DNA of 64,000 nucleotides from Pleodorina starrii (taxonomy: Eukaryota; Chlorophyta; Chlorophyceae; Chlamydomonadales; Volvocaceae): contig BRXU01000022.1 of NCBI GenBank assembly GCA_030267565.1, forward strand, positions 1,074,001 to 1,138,000, written 5' to 3'. Positions 45,850 to 57,100 of this stretch are shown here, piece by piece. The position numbers and the translations under genes were made by a program. Each line of letters starts with the position of its first letter. The stretch's first letter is position 1. Under the pieces are notes generated by a model, which did no database searches, had not been told where the DNA came from, and saw only the letters and a program-made list of their open reading frames with translations.

Positions 45850-48800
45850 GGCCGGGCGCATTCGACAACACACGCCCGTCGATCCGTTCCATACTGTACT
45901 ACATGCGCGCCGCGCGCGGGGCCGCGCGGCCTGGAAACAGAAACGTGTCAGCGGGCAACGCGGCACCGTCCAAACCATAAGTGGCACGCAGCCGGTCGCA
46001 TTCGACAACACACGCCCGTCGATCCGTTCCGTACTGTACTACATGCTCGCCGCACGAGGGGCCGCGCGGCCTGGAAACAGAAACGTGTCAGCGGGCAACG
46101 CGGCACCGTCCAAACCGAAAGTGGCACGCAGCCGGTCGCATTCGACAACACACGCCCGTCGATCCGTTCCGTACTGTACTACATGTGCGCCACGCGAGGG
46201 GCCGCGCGGCCTGGAAACAGAAACGTGTCAGCGGGCAACGCGGCACCGTCCAAACCGAAAGTGGCACGCAGCCGGTCGCATTCGACAACACACGCCCGTC
46301 GATCCGTTCCGTACTGTACTACATGTGCGCCACGCGAGGGGCCGCGCGGCCTGGAAACAGAAACGTGTCAGCGGGCAATGCAGCACCGTCCAAACCGAAA
46401 GTGGCACACAGCCGGTCGCATTCGACAACACACGCCCGTCGATCCGTTCCGTACTGTACTACATGTGCGCCGCGCGAGGGGCCGCGCGGCCTGGAAACAG
46501 AAACGTGTCAGCGGGCAACGCGGCACCGTCCAAACCGAAAGTGGCACGCAGCCGGTCGCATTCGACAACACACGCCCGTCGATCCGTTCCGTACTGTACT
46601 ACATGTGCGCCGCGCGAGGGGCCGCGCGGCCTGGAAACAGAAACGTGTCAGAGGGCAACGCGGCACCGTCCAGACCATAAGTGGCACGCAGCCGGGCGCA
46701 TTCGACAACACACGCCCGTCGATCCGTTCCGTACTGTACTACATGTGCGCCACGCGAGGGGCCGCGCGGCCTGGAAACAGAAACGTGTCAGCGGGCAATG
46801 CAGCACCGTCCAAACCGAAAGTGGCACGCAGCCGGTCGCATTCGACAACACACGCCCGTCGATCCGTTCCGTACTGTACTACATGTGCGCCGCGCGAGGG
46901 GCCGCGCGGCCTGGAAACAGAAACGTGTCAGCGGGCAACGCGGCACCGTCCAAACCGAAAGTGGCACGCAGCCGGTCGCATTCGACAACACACGCCCGTC
47001 GATCCGTTCCGTACTGTACTACATGTGCGCCGCGCGAGGGGCCGCGCGGCCTGGAAACAGAAACGTGTCAGCGGGCAACGCGGCACCGTCCAAACCATAA
47101 GTGGCACGCAGCCGGGCGCATTCGACAACACACGCCCGTCGATCCGTTCCGTACTGTATGACATGCGCGCCGCGCGCGGGGCCACGCGGCCTGGAAACAG
47201 AAACGTGTCAGCGGGCAACGCGGCACCGTCCAAACCGAAAGTGGCACGCAGCCGGTCGCATTCGACAACATACGCCCGTCGATCCGTTCCGTACTGTATT
47301 ACATGCGCGCCGCGCGCGGGGCCACGCGGCCTGGAAACAGAAACGTGTCAGCGGGCAACGCGGCACCGTCCAAACCGAAAGTGGCACGCAGCCGGTCGCA
47401 TTCGACAACACACGCCCGTCGATCCGTTCCGTACTGTACTACATGTGCGCAACGCGAGGGGCCGCGCGGCCTGGAAACAGAAACGTGTCAGCGGGCAACG
47501 CGGCACCGTCCAAACCGAAAGTGGCACGCAGCCGGTCGCATTCGACAACACACGCCCGTCGATCCGTTCCGTACTGTACTACATGTGCGCCACGCGAGGG
47601 GCCGCGCGGCCTGGAAACAGAAACGTGTCAGCGGGCAATGCAGCACCGTCCAAACCGAAAGTGGCACGCAGCCGGTCGCATTCGACAACACACGCCCGTC
47701 GATCCGTTCCGTACTGTACTACATGTGCGCCGCGCGAGGGGCCGCGCGGCCTGGAAACAGAAACGTGTCAGCGGGCAACGCGGCACCGTCCAAACCGAAA
47801 GTGGCACGCAGCCGGTCGCATTCGACAACACACGCCCGTCGATCCGTTCCGTACTGTACTACATGTGCGCCGCGCGAGGGGCCGCGCGGCCTGGAAACAG
47901 AAACGTGTCAGCGGGCAACGCGGCACCGTCCAAACCATAAGTGGCACGCAGCCGGGCGCATTCGACAACACACGCCCGTCGATCCGTTCCGTACTGTATG
48001 ACATGCGCGCCGCGCGCGGGGCCACGCGGCCTGGAAACAGAAACGTGTCAGCGGGCAACGCGGCACCGTCCAAACCGAAAGTGGCACGCAGCCGGTCGCA
48101 TTCGACAACATACGCCCGTCGATCCGTTCCGTACTGTATTACATGCGCGCCGCGCGCGGGGCCACGCGGCCTGGAAACAGAAACGTGTCAGCGGGCAACG
48201 CGGCACCGTCCAAACCGAAAGTGGCACGCAGCCGGTCGCATTCGACAACATACGCCCGTCGATCCGTTCCGTACTGTATTACATGCGCGCCGCGCGCGGG
48301 GCCACGCGGCCTGGAAACAGAAACGTGTCAGCGGCAATGCAGCACCGTCCAAACCGAAAGTGGCACGCAGCCGGTCGCATTCGACAACACACGCCCGTCG
48401 ATCCGTTCCGTACTGTACTACATGTGCGCCGCGCGAGGGGCCGCGCGGCCTGGAAACAGAAACGTGTCAGAGGGCAACGCGGCACCGTCCAGACCATAAG
48501 TGGCACGCAGCCGGTCGCATTCGACAACACACGCCCGTCGATCCGTTCCGTACTGTACTACATGTGCGCCGCGCGAGGGGCCGCGCGGCCTGGAAACAGA
48601 AACGTGTCAGAGGGCAACGCGGCACCGTCCAGACCATAAGTGGCACGCAGCCGGGCGCATTCGACAACACACGCCCGTCGATCCGTTCCGTACTGTACTA
48701 CATGCTCGCCGCACGAGGGGCCGCGCGGCCTGGAAACAGAAACGTGTCAGCGGGCAACGCGGCACCGTCCAAACCGAAAGTGGCACGCAGCCGGTCGCAT

Positions 48801-50990
48801 TCGACAACACACGCCCGTCGATCCGTTCCGTACTGTACTACATGTGCGCAACGCGAGGGGCCGCGCGGCCTGGAAACAGAAACGTGTCAGCGGGCAACGC
48901 GGCACCGTCCAAACCGAAAGTGGCACGCAGCCGGTCGCATTCGACAACACACGCCCGTCGATCCGTTCCGTACTGTACTACATGTGCGCCACGCGAGGGG
49001 CCGCGCGGCCTGGAAACAGAAACGTGTCAGCGGGCAATGCAGCACCGTCCAAACCGAAAGTGGCACGCAGCCGGTCGCATTCGACAACACACGCCCGTCG
49101 ATCCGTTCCGTACTGTACTACATGTGCGCCGCGCGAGGGGCCGCGCGGCCTGGAAACAGAAACGTGTCAGCGGGCAACGCGGCACCGTCCAAACCGAAAG
49201 TGGCACGCAGCCGGTCGCATTCGACAACACACGCCCGTCGATCCGTTCCGTACTGTACTACATGTGCGCCGCGCGAGGGGCCGCGCGGCCTGGAAACAGA
49301 AACGTGTCAGCGGGCAACGCGGCACCGTCCAAACCATAAGTGGCACGCAGCCGGGCGCATTCGACAACACACGCCCGTCGATCCGTTCCGTACTGTATGA
49401 CATGCGCGCCGCGCGCGGGGCCACGCGGCCTGGAAACAGGCCCCGCGGCCTGGAAACAGAAACGTGTCAGCGGGCAACGCGGCACCGTCCAAACCGAAAG
49501 TGGCACGCAGCCGGTCGCATTCGACAACATACGCCCGTCGATCCGTTCCGTACTGTATTACATGCGCGCCGCGCGCGGGGCCACGCGGCCTGGAAACAGA
49601 AACGTGTCAGCGGCAATGCAGCACCGTCCAAACCGAAAGTGGCACGCAGCCGGTCGCATTCGACAACACACGCCCGTCGATCCGTTCCGTACTGTACTAC
49701 ATGTGCGCAACGCGAGGGGCCGCGCGGCCTGGAAACAGAAACGTGTCAGCGGGCAACGCGGCACCGTCCAAACCGAAAGTGGCACGCAGCCGGTCGCATT
49801 CGACAACACACGCCCGTCGATCCGTTCCGTACTGTACTACATGTGCGCCACGCGAGGGGCCGCGCGGCCTGGAAACAGAAACGTGTCAGCGGGCAATGCA
49901 GCACCGTCCAAACCGAAAGTGGCACGCAGCCGGTCGCATTCGACAACACACGCCCGTCGATCCGTTCCGTACTGTACTACATGTGCGCCGCGCGAGGGGC
50001 CGCGCGGCCTGGAAACAGAAACGTGTCAGCGGGCAACGCGGCACCGTCCAAACCGAAAGTGGCACGCAGCCGGTCGCATTCGACAACACACGCCCGTCGA
50101 TCCGTTCCGTACTGTACTACATGTGCGCCGCGCGAGGGGCCGCGCGGCCTGGAAACAGAAACGTGTCAGCGGGCAACGCGGCACCGTCCAAACCATAAGT
50201 GGCACGCAGCCGGGCGCATTCGACAACACACGCCCGTCGATCCGTTCCGTACTGTATGACATGCGCGCCGCGCGCGGGGCCACGCGGCCTGGAAACAGAA
50301 ACGTGTCAGCGGGCAACGCGGCACCGTCCAAACCGAAAGTGGCACGCAGCCGGTCGCATTCGACAACATACGCCCGTCGATCCGTTCCGTACTGTATTAC
50401 ATGCGCGCCGCGCGCGGGGCCACGCGGCCTGGAAACAGAAACGTGTCAGCGGCAATGCAGCACCGTCCAAACCGAAAGTGGCACGCAGCCGGTCGCATTC
50501 GACAACACACGCCCGTCGATCCGTTCCGTACTGTACTACATGTGCGCCGCGCGAGGGGCCGCGCGGCCTGGAAACAGAAACGTGTCAGAGGGCAACGCGG
50601 CACCGTCCAGACCATAAGTGGCACGCAGCCGGTCGCATTCGACAACACACGCCCGTCGATCCGTTCCGTACTGTACTACATGTGCGCCGCGCGAGGGGCC
50701 GCGCGGCCTGGAAACAGAAACGTGTCAGAGGGCAACGCGGCACCGTCCAGACCATAAGTGGCACGCAGCCGGGCGCATTCGACAACACACGCCCGTCGAT
50801 CCGTTCCGTACTGTACTACATGTGCGCCACGCGAGGGGCCACGCGGCCTGGAAACAGAAACGTGTCAGCGGGCAATGCAGCACCGTCCAAACCGAAAGTG
50901 GCACGCAGCCGGTCGCATTCGACAACACACGCCCGTCGATCCGTTCCGTACTGTACTACATGTGCGCCGCGCGAGGGGCCGCGCGGCCTG
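45850..50990 (+). repeat. 140-bp satellite array with higher-order organisation, ~37 copies
   Basis: Units start at GTGGCACGCAGCC at 45981 and then every 140 bp to 48221; shortened 139-bp units (one G lost in GTCAGCGGCAATG) end at 48360, 49639 and 50478, and one unit is 160 bp (49340-49499) through a 20-bp duplication. Each unit has ATTCGACAACACACGCCCG, CGATCCGTTCCGTACTG, GGCCGCGCGGCC and AACAGAAACGTGTCAGCGGG. Diagnostic variants (TATGACATG, TATTACATG, GCGCAACGCG, GCCACGCG with AATGCAG, then two GCCGCGCG types and CCATAA) recur in the same order, giving a six-unit, ~840-bp higher-order repeat, best seen at 47101-47940, 49340-50198 and partly at 48780-49339. Open frames of up to 1,139 codons cross it because few stops occur in any phase; they are not genes. 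Confidence 0.95.
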
Positions 50991-50991
50991 C

Positions 50992-52251
50992 CACGCCGGG
51001 GCCCAGCCCGCCTGGCCCTGCCCGCCGCCGCCGCCCCGGCCCCCGTTGGGGCTTCTGGGAGCACCACCGTAGAGGCCCGCCTGTCCACCGCGGGCACTCG
51101 GGGCCTCGCCCCGGTGGCTCCCGCCGCCGCCATAACCGCCCACGTGGCCGCTGCCGCTACCCCCGATGCCCTCCCTGCGGGCGGCCTTGAACTCCTCCTG
51201 CAACACCGTGTTCCGGATGGCCTCCGCCATGAGCGGCACATGGGTGGGCCCATCGTGCTTGGGCTGGGCGCGCAGCAGCGCCCCCAAATGCTTCCGGACC
51301 TGCAGTTTTACTGCCTGGGCCGCCAGCTGGGCGGCGTTGCCCCTTATCCCCCCCGGCGGCGCTCGAAAGTCGCGCAGGGCGGGGAGGCTCTCCAGGTCGC
51401 GAGCCGGCAGCCCCTGGCGCCCTGGGCATCGACGTACTGGACCCCGAACATCACGTTGCCCCTCCGCAGCCGGCCGTCCGGGTAGCAATGCCCGGCCAGC
51501 CCGCGGTCCCAGGCCGCGGACGCGCCAAACGTCCAAGGGTTGCCGCCCAGCGGGGGCGTCCAGCCCGTCGGTCCTGTGCTGCGCCCCACGGCGGCCGTTG
51601 CCGCGGCGTGCAGGGCCTCCAGCGTCGGGCCGCCGCTCGGCCATACGCCCGCTGTCCCTGTGAATGCCGGTGCCGCTGGGGTCCCCCGGCCGCCGCCATC
51701 CCGGCACGCTCGAGGTCACGGCCGCTCTCGGGCAGGTTTCCGGAGGGGTTGCCTGACCAGTCCGCCCCGGTGGCGTACACCGAGGGAGCGTCTACCCGAC
51801 CTGCCGCCGGGGCCGGGGCCCCACCTAGCATGGCCGCCAGCGCTGCTGCTGCCGCGGGGACGGCCCCAATCCACCCCGCGGCCGTGCCAGCCCCCGGCGC
51901 GCCTGGTCCCAGCTGCGCCGCGGGCAGCGGCGGTGGGGGAACCGGGACCGGCCACGGGGCGTTCGACCCGCACTGGGCAATGAGCTGTGCGAGCGGCCCC
52001 ATGAGGGCCAACGGCCCTTCTTTGCGGCATACGGCTCGGTGCGGCGGCCTGCATCTGTAGCCGGAACCGCTCATTCGAGTGGCTATGCAGACGGGGACAA
52101 GCAGCCCTACCGCGGCATACAGCAAGACGCTCCACCCGACCCAACCCAAACCCCCGTCCAGCCTTATGTGCGACAATGAAGCCCCGCCGTCAGCGGTCGG
52201 AAGCTTGAAATCCTGGACATGGAGATCCTTGTTGAGGGTGTTGACAAACAC
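50992..52251 (-). pseudogene. Gag-like fragment joined to the satellite
   Basis: Read on the minus strand in two or three frames: a Pro/Ala-rich N-terminal part, then LGGNPWTFGASAAWDRGL, CYPDGRLRRGNVMFGVQY, and a helical part (LAAQAVKLQVRKHLGALLRAQ, EAIRNTVLQEEFKAARREG) ending in a Gly-rich tail (GSGSGHVGGYGGGGSHRG). The layout resembles Gag proteins of algal DIRS or LTR elements, with a Gly-rich end as in the 33.8-34.6 kb element, but no domain is certain. The frame is cut at 50990 where the satellite begins. Frame changes near 51720 and 51440 indicate decay. Confidence 0.5.
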
Positions 52252-52879
52252 CGGACAGGCTGCTGAAGCTCAACCCACCTAGCCCTGCCCGGCTACGGGC
52301 AATGGCGATGAGAGTAAGCCAGAGACGCTGTTACGGTACTGTTACCTTACCGAGGAGGTTGACGGTGCACGGCCGTGCAGCCGCCGGACCAACCCAAACC
52401 AACAAGTTCACGAGACAGCACTGCAACGGACTGCACACCCGCCCGAGGAAGGGAAAGGGGGTGCTGTTGGACGCTTCGGGCGCGACAGCGCTGCACAACT
52501 AACCCGCACACCTGGGGCATTGGGCCGCCGCTATCCGGCTTGCGATGCGCCAGGTTGGGGGCCAGGGGGTTATGCCAGCAGCGGTCGGCACGCGCGGTCG
52601 GACACCGGCACGCGCGGTCGGACTCAATTGCAGTGGCCCCCTCTCAGCTGTGAGATATGTGTAAACTCCAGCTTATACATGATGGAGGGCGAGGCGTCCG
52701 CAGGGGCGTTTGCGAACCCGTCGCGCCTTTGCAGCACAGTGCCCGGCCTGCTCCTTGCAATAGCCCGTGCAAGCAGATAGAAGAGGACGTTTACCCTGCA
52801 TGCGTCCTTCTACATTTGCGCTATTCCCGCGGCAAGCTGCACAACCATTTCCGCGAAGTCGCTTCCGCAGCTGCTGCAG

Positions 52880-53260
52880 TACTCGCCAATACAGTTAATA
52901 CTGTTCATATTGATAACCTAGACATCGTCCTTCAAAACTCGTGACCTTCACTATGAACGCTGGAGGAGGGCAACCATGGTTGCCCTTCAGACCGACTAAG
53001 GTTAGGACACTTTCAATCAGCCAAGCTGGAGTATTTATATGCACTACTTAGTATAAGTACAAAATGCAACAAGACAACACCAAAAATACTGTGACCGGAC
53101 GGGTGACCAAGGCATGTGAACGGATTTGACTTGGGAGGTCTGCTTTTCTGCGGCTATTGATTTTATACTGCTTAATAAGCATAAATAATTATTTCCAAAC
53201 ACGTTTTGGCGTTGAACATGCTAGGGCGGTTGGACCTTAAGGGCACACCGTAAGGCCATA
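52880..53260. repeat. Direct repeat, right copy
   Basis: Same orientation as 45101-45345, with the palindrome GGGCAACCATGGTTGCCC at 52968-52985 perfectly kept. About 100 bp (53117-53215) between GGCATG and CATGCTAGGGCGG is absent at that place in the left copy. The pair flanks the satellite and the gag-like fragment. Confidence 0.8.
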
Positions 53261-53905
53261 TTTTGCCCTTAAGGGCGGTTTGACTGCTATAGGGTCGGCG
53301 GTCATTTTACGAACGCGTTTCCGTGCCCACTGTGGGGCAATCCACGGTTGGGCCTGACCTGTGGGTGCTGGCAGGGTAGTGTGCATACATAGCACCTTTC
53401 TGAGGCTGTTCACGTGTGATTTGCCCGCGTCGTTACTGACCAGTAGCAGGGTCAGGCCAACCGGGTAAGGCTTGGTGTACACGTTAAGCGTGGCGCTTTG
53501 CAGTGTCCCCTTGGTGGTGAGCGAGTCGATGCTGTCCACTTGCGTGACCAGGGGGTGCGATAGGTACCGGGTATACGGCGCTGTACGGGACGTGGGGACT
53601 ACGATAAGGGTGGCGGTCTGCGCTTCCTCAGTCTTTTTGGCTTCCTCTGGCGATGTTAGGTTCGTAGGTACGTTGATCGGGGCCTGAGTGCTGCAGTGCT
53701 GAAGCGTGGTGGGAAGCATTTTGTTGTAGTACCGCAAGGCGGCCGGGCACGTGGTAAGGACAGCATTGTGGCTAGCTGCAAGAGCCGGGAGCTTCCGTGG
53801 CGACAAGGGAAGTGCAATGTCCCCGGCCGGCATCGTTGTGCAGCACCACATGATGAACACCAGCCGTCGGGGCATCATAGTGCGATCTTGATCCTTGCGA
53901 ACCAA
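53237..53905 (-). CDS. Open frame of 222 codons, unknown, probably element-derived
   Basis: The reading frame is long for the local composition, which is less GC-rich than most of the window, so it may be genuinely coding or recently so. The protein is Thr/Ser/Pro-rich (APINVPTNLTSPEEAKKTEE, TLIVVPTSRTAPYTRYLSHP), with no domain I recognise. Its last residues, DPIAVKPPLRAKYG, resemble PIAVKMPLRS encoded on the opposite strand at 44087-44114. Position beside the direct repeat suggests it belongs to the same repeated element. Function unknown. Confidence 0.4.
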   Translation of the reverse strand: MVRKDQDRTMMPRRLVFIMWCCTTMPAGDIALPLSPRKLPALAASHNAVLTTCPAALRYYNKMLPTTLQHCSTQAPINVPTNLTSPEEAKKTEEAQTATLIVVPTSRTAPYTRYLSHPLVTQVDSIDSLTTKGTLQSATLNVYTKPYPVGLTLLLVSNDAGKSHVNSLRKVLCMHTTLPAPTGQAQPWIAPQWARKRVRKMTADPIAVKPPLRAKYGLTVCP

Positions 53906-55563
53906 GTCCCCGGAAGCATGCAGTCCTGTAATCCCGTGGGCTGGCCCGTTTCACTGCACATTTCCCTGGCCGCCATCACCGCAGGTCCTCTCTTAGCCGT
54001 CTCACGATGTCGGCACGCTGCACACTGAGGTGCTGGTGGTTATGGGGGGTCGACAGCGCGGAACAGCCAGCCGGCAGCCCTGCAGGCGCCGGCCCGGCTC
54101 CCCGTCGTTCCTTCGCGGCCTCGGCCCCGGCGGTCCCAGCCCGGACATACAAAGGACCAGACGCCCCTCCCTCTCTCCCCCTCGCTCCCCCACCCGGCAC
54201 CTGGTCCCGACAATACCGCCGGCTCCTCCCCCAGCAGATGGTCAACAAGTTTGCCATGGGTTGTGTCCACGACGCAGCCGTCTATATTCCTTTGCAGAAC
54301 CCCGAAAGTAATGAGCGACGGCCAATCATGCTTCCCCATAGCAGATTATCTGTGCAGTGGAATGGGCAGTGCCGCCCGGCTAAGTCACGTTTTGCGCCGC
54401 GTGATAGATAGCGACACGGTACCATCGTGCCTGCCATACATTTTCGCGCGACGCCCCGCCTTCCCGCTCCGCCTGTACGCGCGTGCGGCCCTCACAACCG
54501 CTGGCGGCGGTGCTGATGACGGACGGCGGCCACGGTGCGTGGTAATAATGCCATCCAGCCGTGGACGTATCACTGGCAGGCCGACCGCCGCGCAGCGGCG
54601 CCAAAGTATGCATCCACGTAAATGCAGCCCTGACAAGGCGTGCAGTCGGTCGGTCATCAAGCCACCATCTATACATGGAACCCATAAGCAACCACGCACC
54701 CTCGTGGGCCATGCGCATGTATGGTCCATCACCGGCAGTCCTTCGACAGTGCAGCATCATATCCATGCATGCATGCATTTATGGACTCCGTCCTCCGATA
54801 ATCATAGACTGCCGAATCGTGAAGAGTGTGGCCAACACACGCACGCCGCTTTGTTGTGTATTTGGGGTGCCTGTATGTGTATATCATTCACACGGCGACA
54901 AACGCTAACAGCTGTCCTGACGCAGTGCGAACACGTACACAAGCCAAATGAAAGCCACGGGACGCCGCCGGGCTGCTGCGAAATGACGGGCGTAGCCCAG
55001 CTGCCCCTCGCTCCAACGAACACCCGAACAGTTTGTACATACAGCGGCATGGCGCAGGGCAGAAACACTTATGTGTCCCAAGCGATAGCCGTGCACCGGT
55101 TAGGTTGGCGACGGGGGTCTCCTAGCTGTGTCTACTACGGTCAAACCGAGCTGATCCAAGACCATTGTGGACCTGTTATGAGCCCAAGCCCAGCTTAAGT
55201 AACGCCAGCACCACGCACAGAATACGGTAATGCTTCCAGCGGTGGTGGCTATGGCCGTATATGATACCCATCCGCATGAACAGCCCCCAACGTGCTCCGC
55301 TATACCCCACATATACCAAAGTTTAGAAACAAGTGAAGGGATATCCCGACCTGCGCCTGTGGCTCTGTGGCACTCAATACCGCGCGTGGGCAAGGAAACA
55401 CGCATCGACGTACTATGGCCTTATTTAGACAACACCAACCAGCCAAACGCGTTTTGAAGCGGCGCATTGACCGCAACACGCCGCGCCACAACGCATCCCG
55501 CTGATGAGGGGAGAGAGGGGCATCGCTGCCAAAGCACTAATGCGCACACGGGCGGTCCCTCAC
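53906..55563. other. No supported gene
   Basis: A 315-codon plus-strand frame at 54251-55198 exists, but it has no recognisable domain, is rich in Arg/His/Cys/Ser without order, and competing frames on the other strand are similarly open. I do not call it. ATG-CAT rich words (CATGCATGCATGCAT near 54765) form a small palindromic run. Confidence 0.4.
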
Positions 55564-57100
55564 TCACGGCAGCGGGAATGGCGAGTTGTCGATGAGGCGG
55601 ATGAGCGCCTCCTGCACCGTGGGCCGCTCCTCGGGCCGCTCCTTCTTGCACTCCTCCGCCAGCTCCCTCAGCACCACCACCTTGCTCAGCAGGGTGTCCC
55701 ACACCCGATTGAAGGCGTCAGAGGTCGGCTCCAGGAGGGTGGCCAGGCGGAGCTCCACCACCTCCATCGCTGCGCAAATGCTCTCGCCGCACGCATACAC
55801 GTCGCAGCGCGAGTCCACCCACAGATCCGCCTCCTGCTCGGGGGGCGCGTAGCCCTCCGTGTGGAGCGAGCCGCCCGGCCGAAGGTAGCCCCGGGGGCAG
55901 TACTCCACCGCCTCGGCATCCACCAGCTTGAAGCGATTCGCAGGGCCGTCCAACACCATGTTGTTCAGCTTGTGGTCTGTATGTACGGCAGAGCACGGGC
56001 ACGGGCACGGGCTTAGATTAGAGACGTACGTGGATTTGTTCGAGATAGGATCGTGCGTGTGCAAATGTATGTGTGTCTGACTACCTTTCGACTTCCGCCC
56101 TCCCACCCTCCCCCTCGCGCCCTCAACTCACCCGCAATGATGTGTCCCAGGTGGTGCACTCGGGCCGTGAGTCCCAGCATGTCCCGGACCATGTGGTACA
56201 GCTCCCGGGAGATGGTGACCGCGGCGTCGTGTCGGTCCATGACCCAGCGCGGGTGCAGCATCTTGTCCTCCAGGCTGTCCACCAGGGACACAAGGTACTG
56301 CGTCGCGTCACCGGCGGGGTGGTACGGGAACACAAGCAGCTTCTGAAGGTCGTGGGCGGAGCTCAGCGGACCGCCATCCAGCGGGCACGGCTGCGTCAGC
56401 ACGCACAGCGGCGCCACGTAGACGTCGCTGTCACTGTGGCTGTCTATGGAGGCGCTCAGCTGCGCGCTGGCGGTGTTGATGTGGGTTGCCATGTCGGCCT
56501 CGTACCGGGCGCACTCCTCCGGCCGGATGTACTCATCCTCGATGTGCAGCTCCGCGAAAGCGTCAGCCTCGTCGTCGCCGCCGTTGGCCCCGTTGCCATA
56601 GGCGCGGCGGGTGTTATAGTATCCTCCCGCCTCCCTGAGCTGCTGCGTCCGCTCGGGGCTGTGAAACGGCACCACCTTGACGATGACCTCCTCGCAGCCG
56701 GCATCGTTCGGGCTGCCCAGCGGCACCAGCCAGACCGTCTCGTTACCCGGAAACCTCGGCATCTTGAGCAGCTCGGCGTGCACGGGCGGGCTGAGAGGGT
56801 CGAACACAAGCGACAGAACGGCGGCCTCAACGCTGCTGCTGCTGACGTTGCTTGGCACGGCAGCAGGTGAGCGAGAGGAAAACGAGGCCGCGCTGGCGGC
56901 AGGCTCGCCGGTGCCGTCAACGGTGCTGTCGCCACAGCTTGCTGCGCCTTCCGGCCCGGTACCCCAGCTGACCTCCGAGCAGCGGCTACCGATGCTGCTG
57001 ACCAGGATGTCGGTGAAGTCACAGCTGTCACAGTTCGCCGCCGATGAGCTGTCGCTGCTGCGCGAGGTCTCGTAGGAGGTGTCGGGCAAAGTTTGAAGAG
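55564..57100 (-). CDS. Divergent protein kinase-like protein
   Basis: The last two exons are clear: one ending at 56132, and 55976-55564 to the stop, joined in phase 1 across a 155-bp GT-AG intron. Kinase landmarks in order: a VPLGSPNDAGCEEVIVKVVPF segment with the putative ATP-binding Lys, HHLGHII-ADHKLNNMVLD for the catalytic loop, FKLVDAEAV in place of the Mg-binding DFG, GYAPPEQ for the APE region, SRCDVYACGESICAAME for the F helix, and RPEERPTVQEALIRL near the end. In the catalytic loop the His of HRD is Ile, but Asp, Lys and Asn remain; DFG reads DAE. It may be a weak kinase or a pseudokinase. The N-terminus, Ser/Ala-rich with acidic stretches, has no certain start; the open frame runs back to 57314. 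Confidence 0.72.

Noticed and set aside
45850..50990. CRISPR-like array or genuine repetitive protein gene
   Set aside because: Units are wholly tandem with no unique spacers, and period 140 is not a multiple of three, so neither a CRISPR array nor a selected repeat protein fits.
51451..52251. Membrane protein from the hydrophobic segment near 52150
   Set aside because: A single short hydrophobic run (WVGWSVLLYAAVGLLVPVCIA) sits in the N-terminal part of a gag-like, frame-broken sequence; the context is a retroelement remnant.
54251..55198. 315-codon plus-strand frame
   Set aside because: No recognisable domain, irregular composition, and opposing frames of similar length; no splice or start context supports it.
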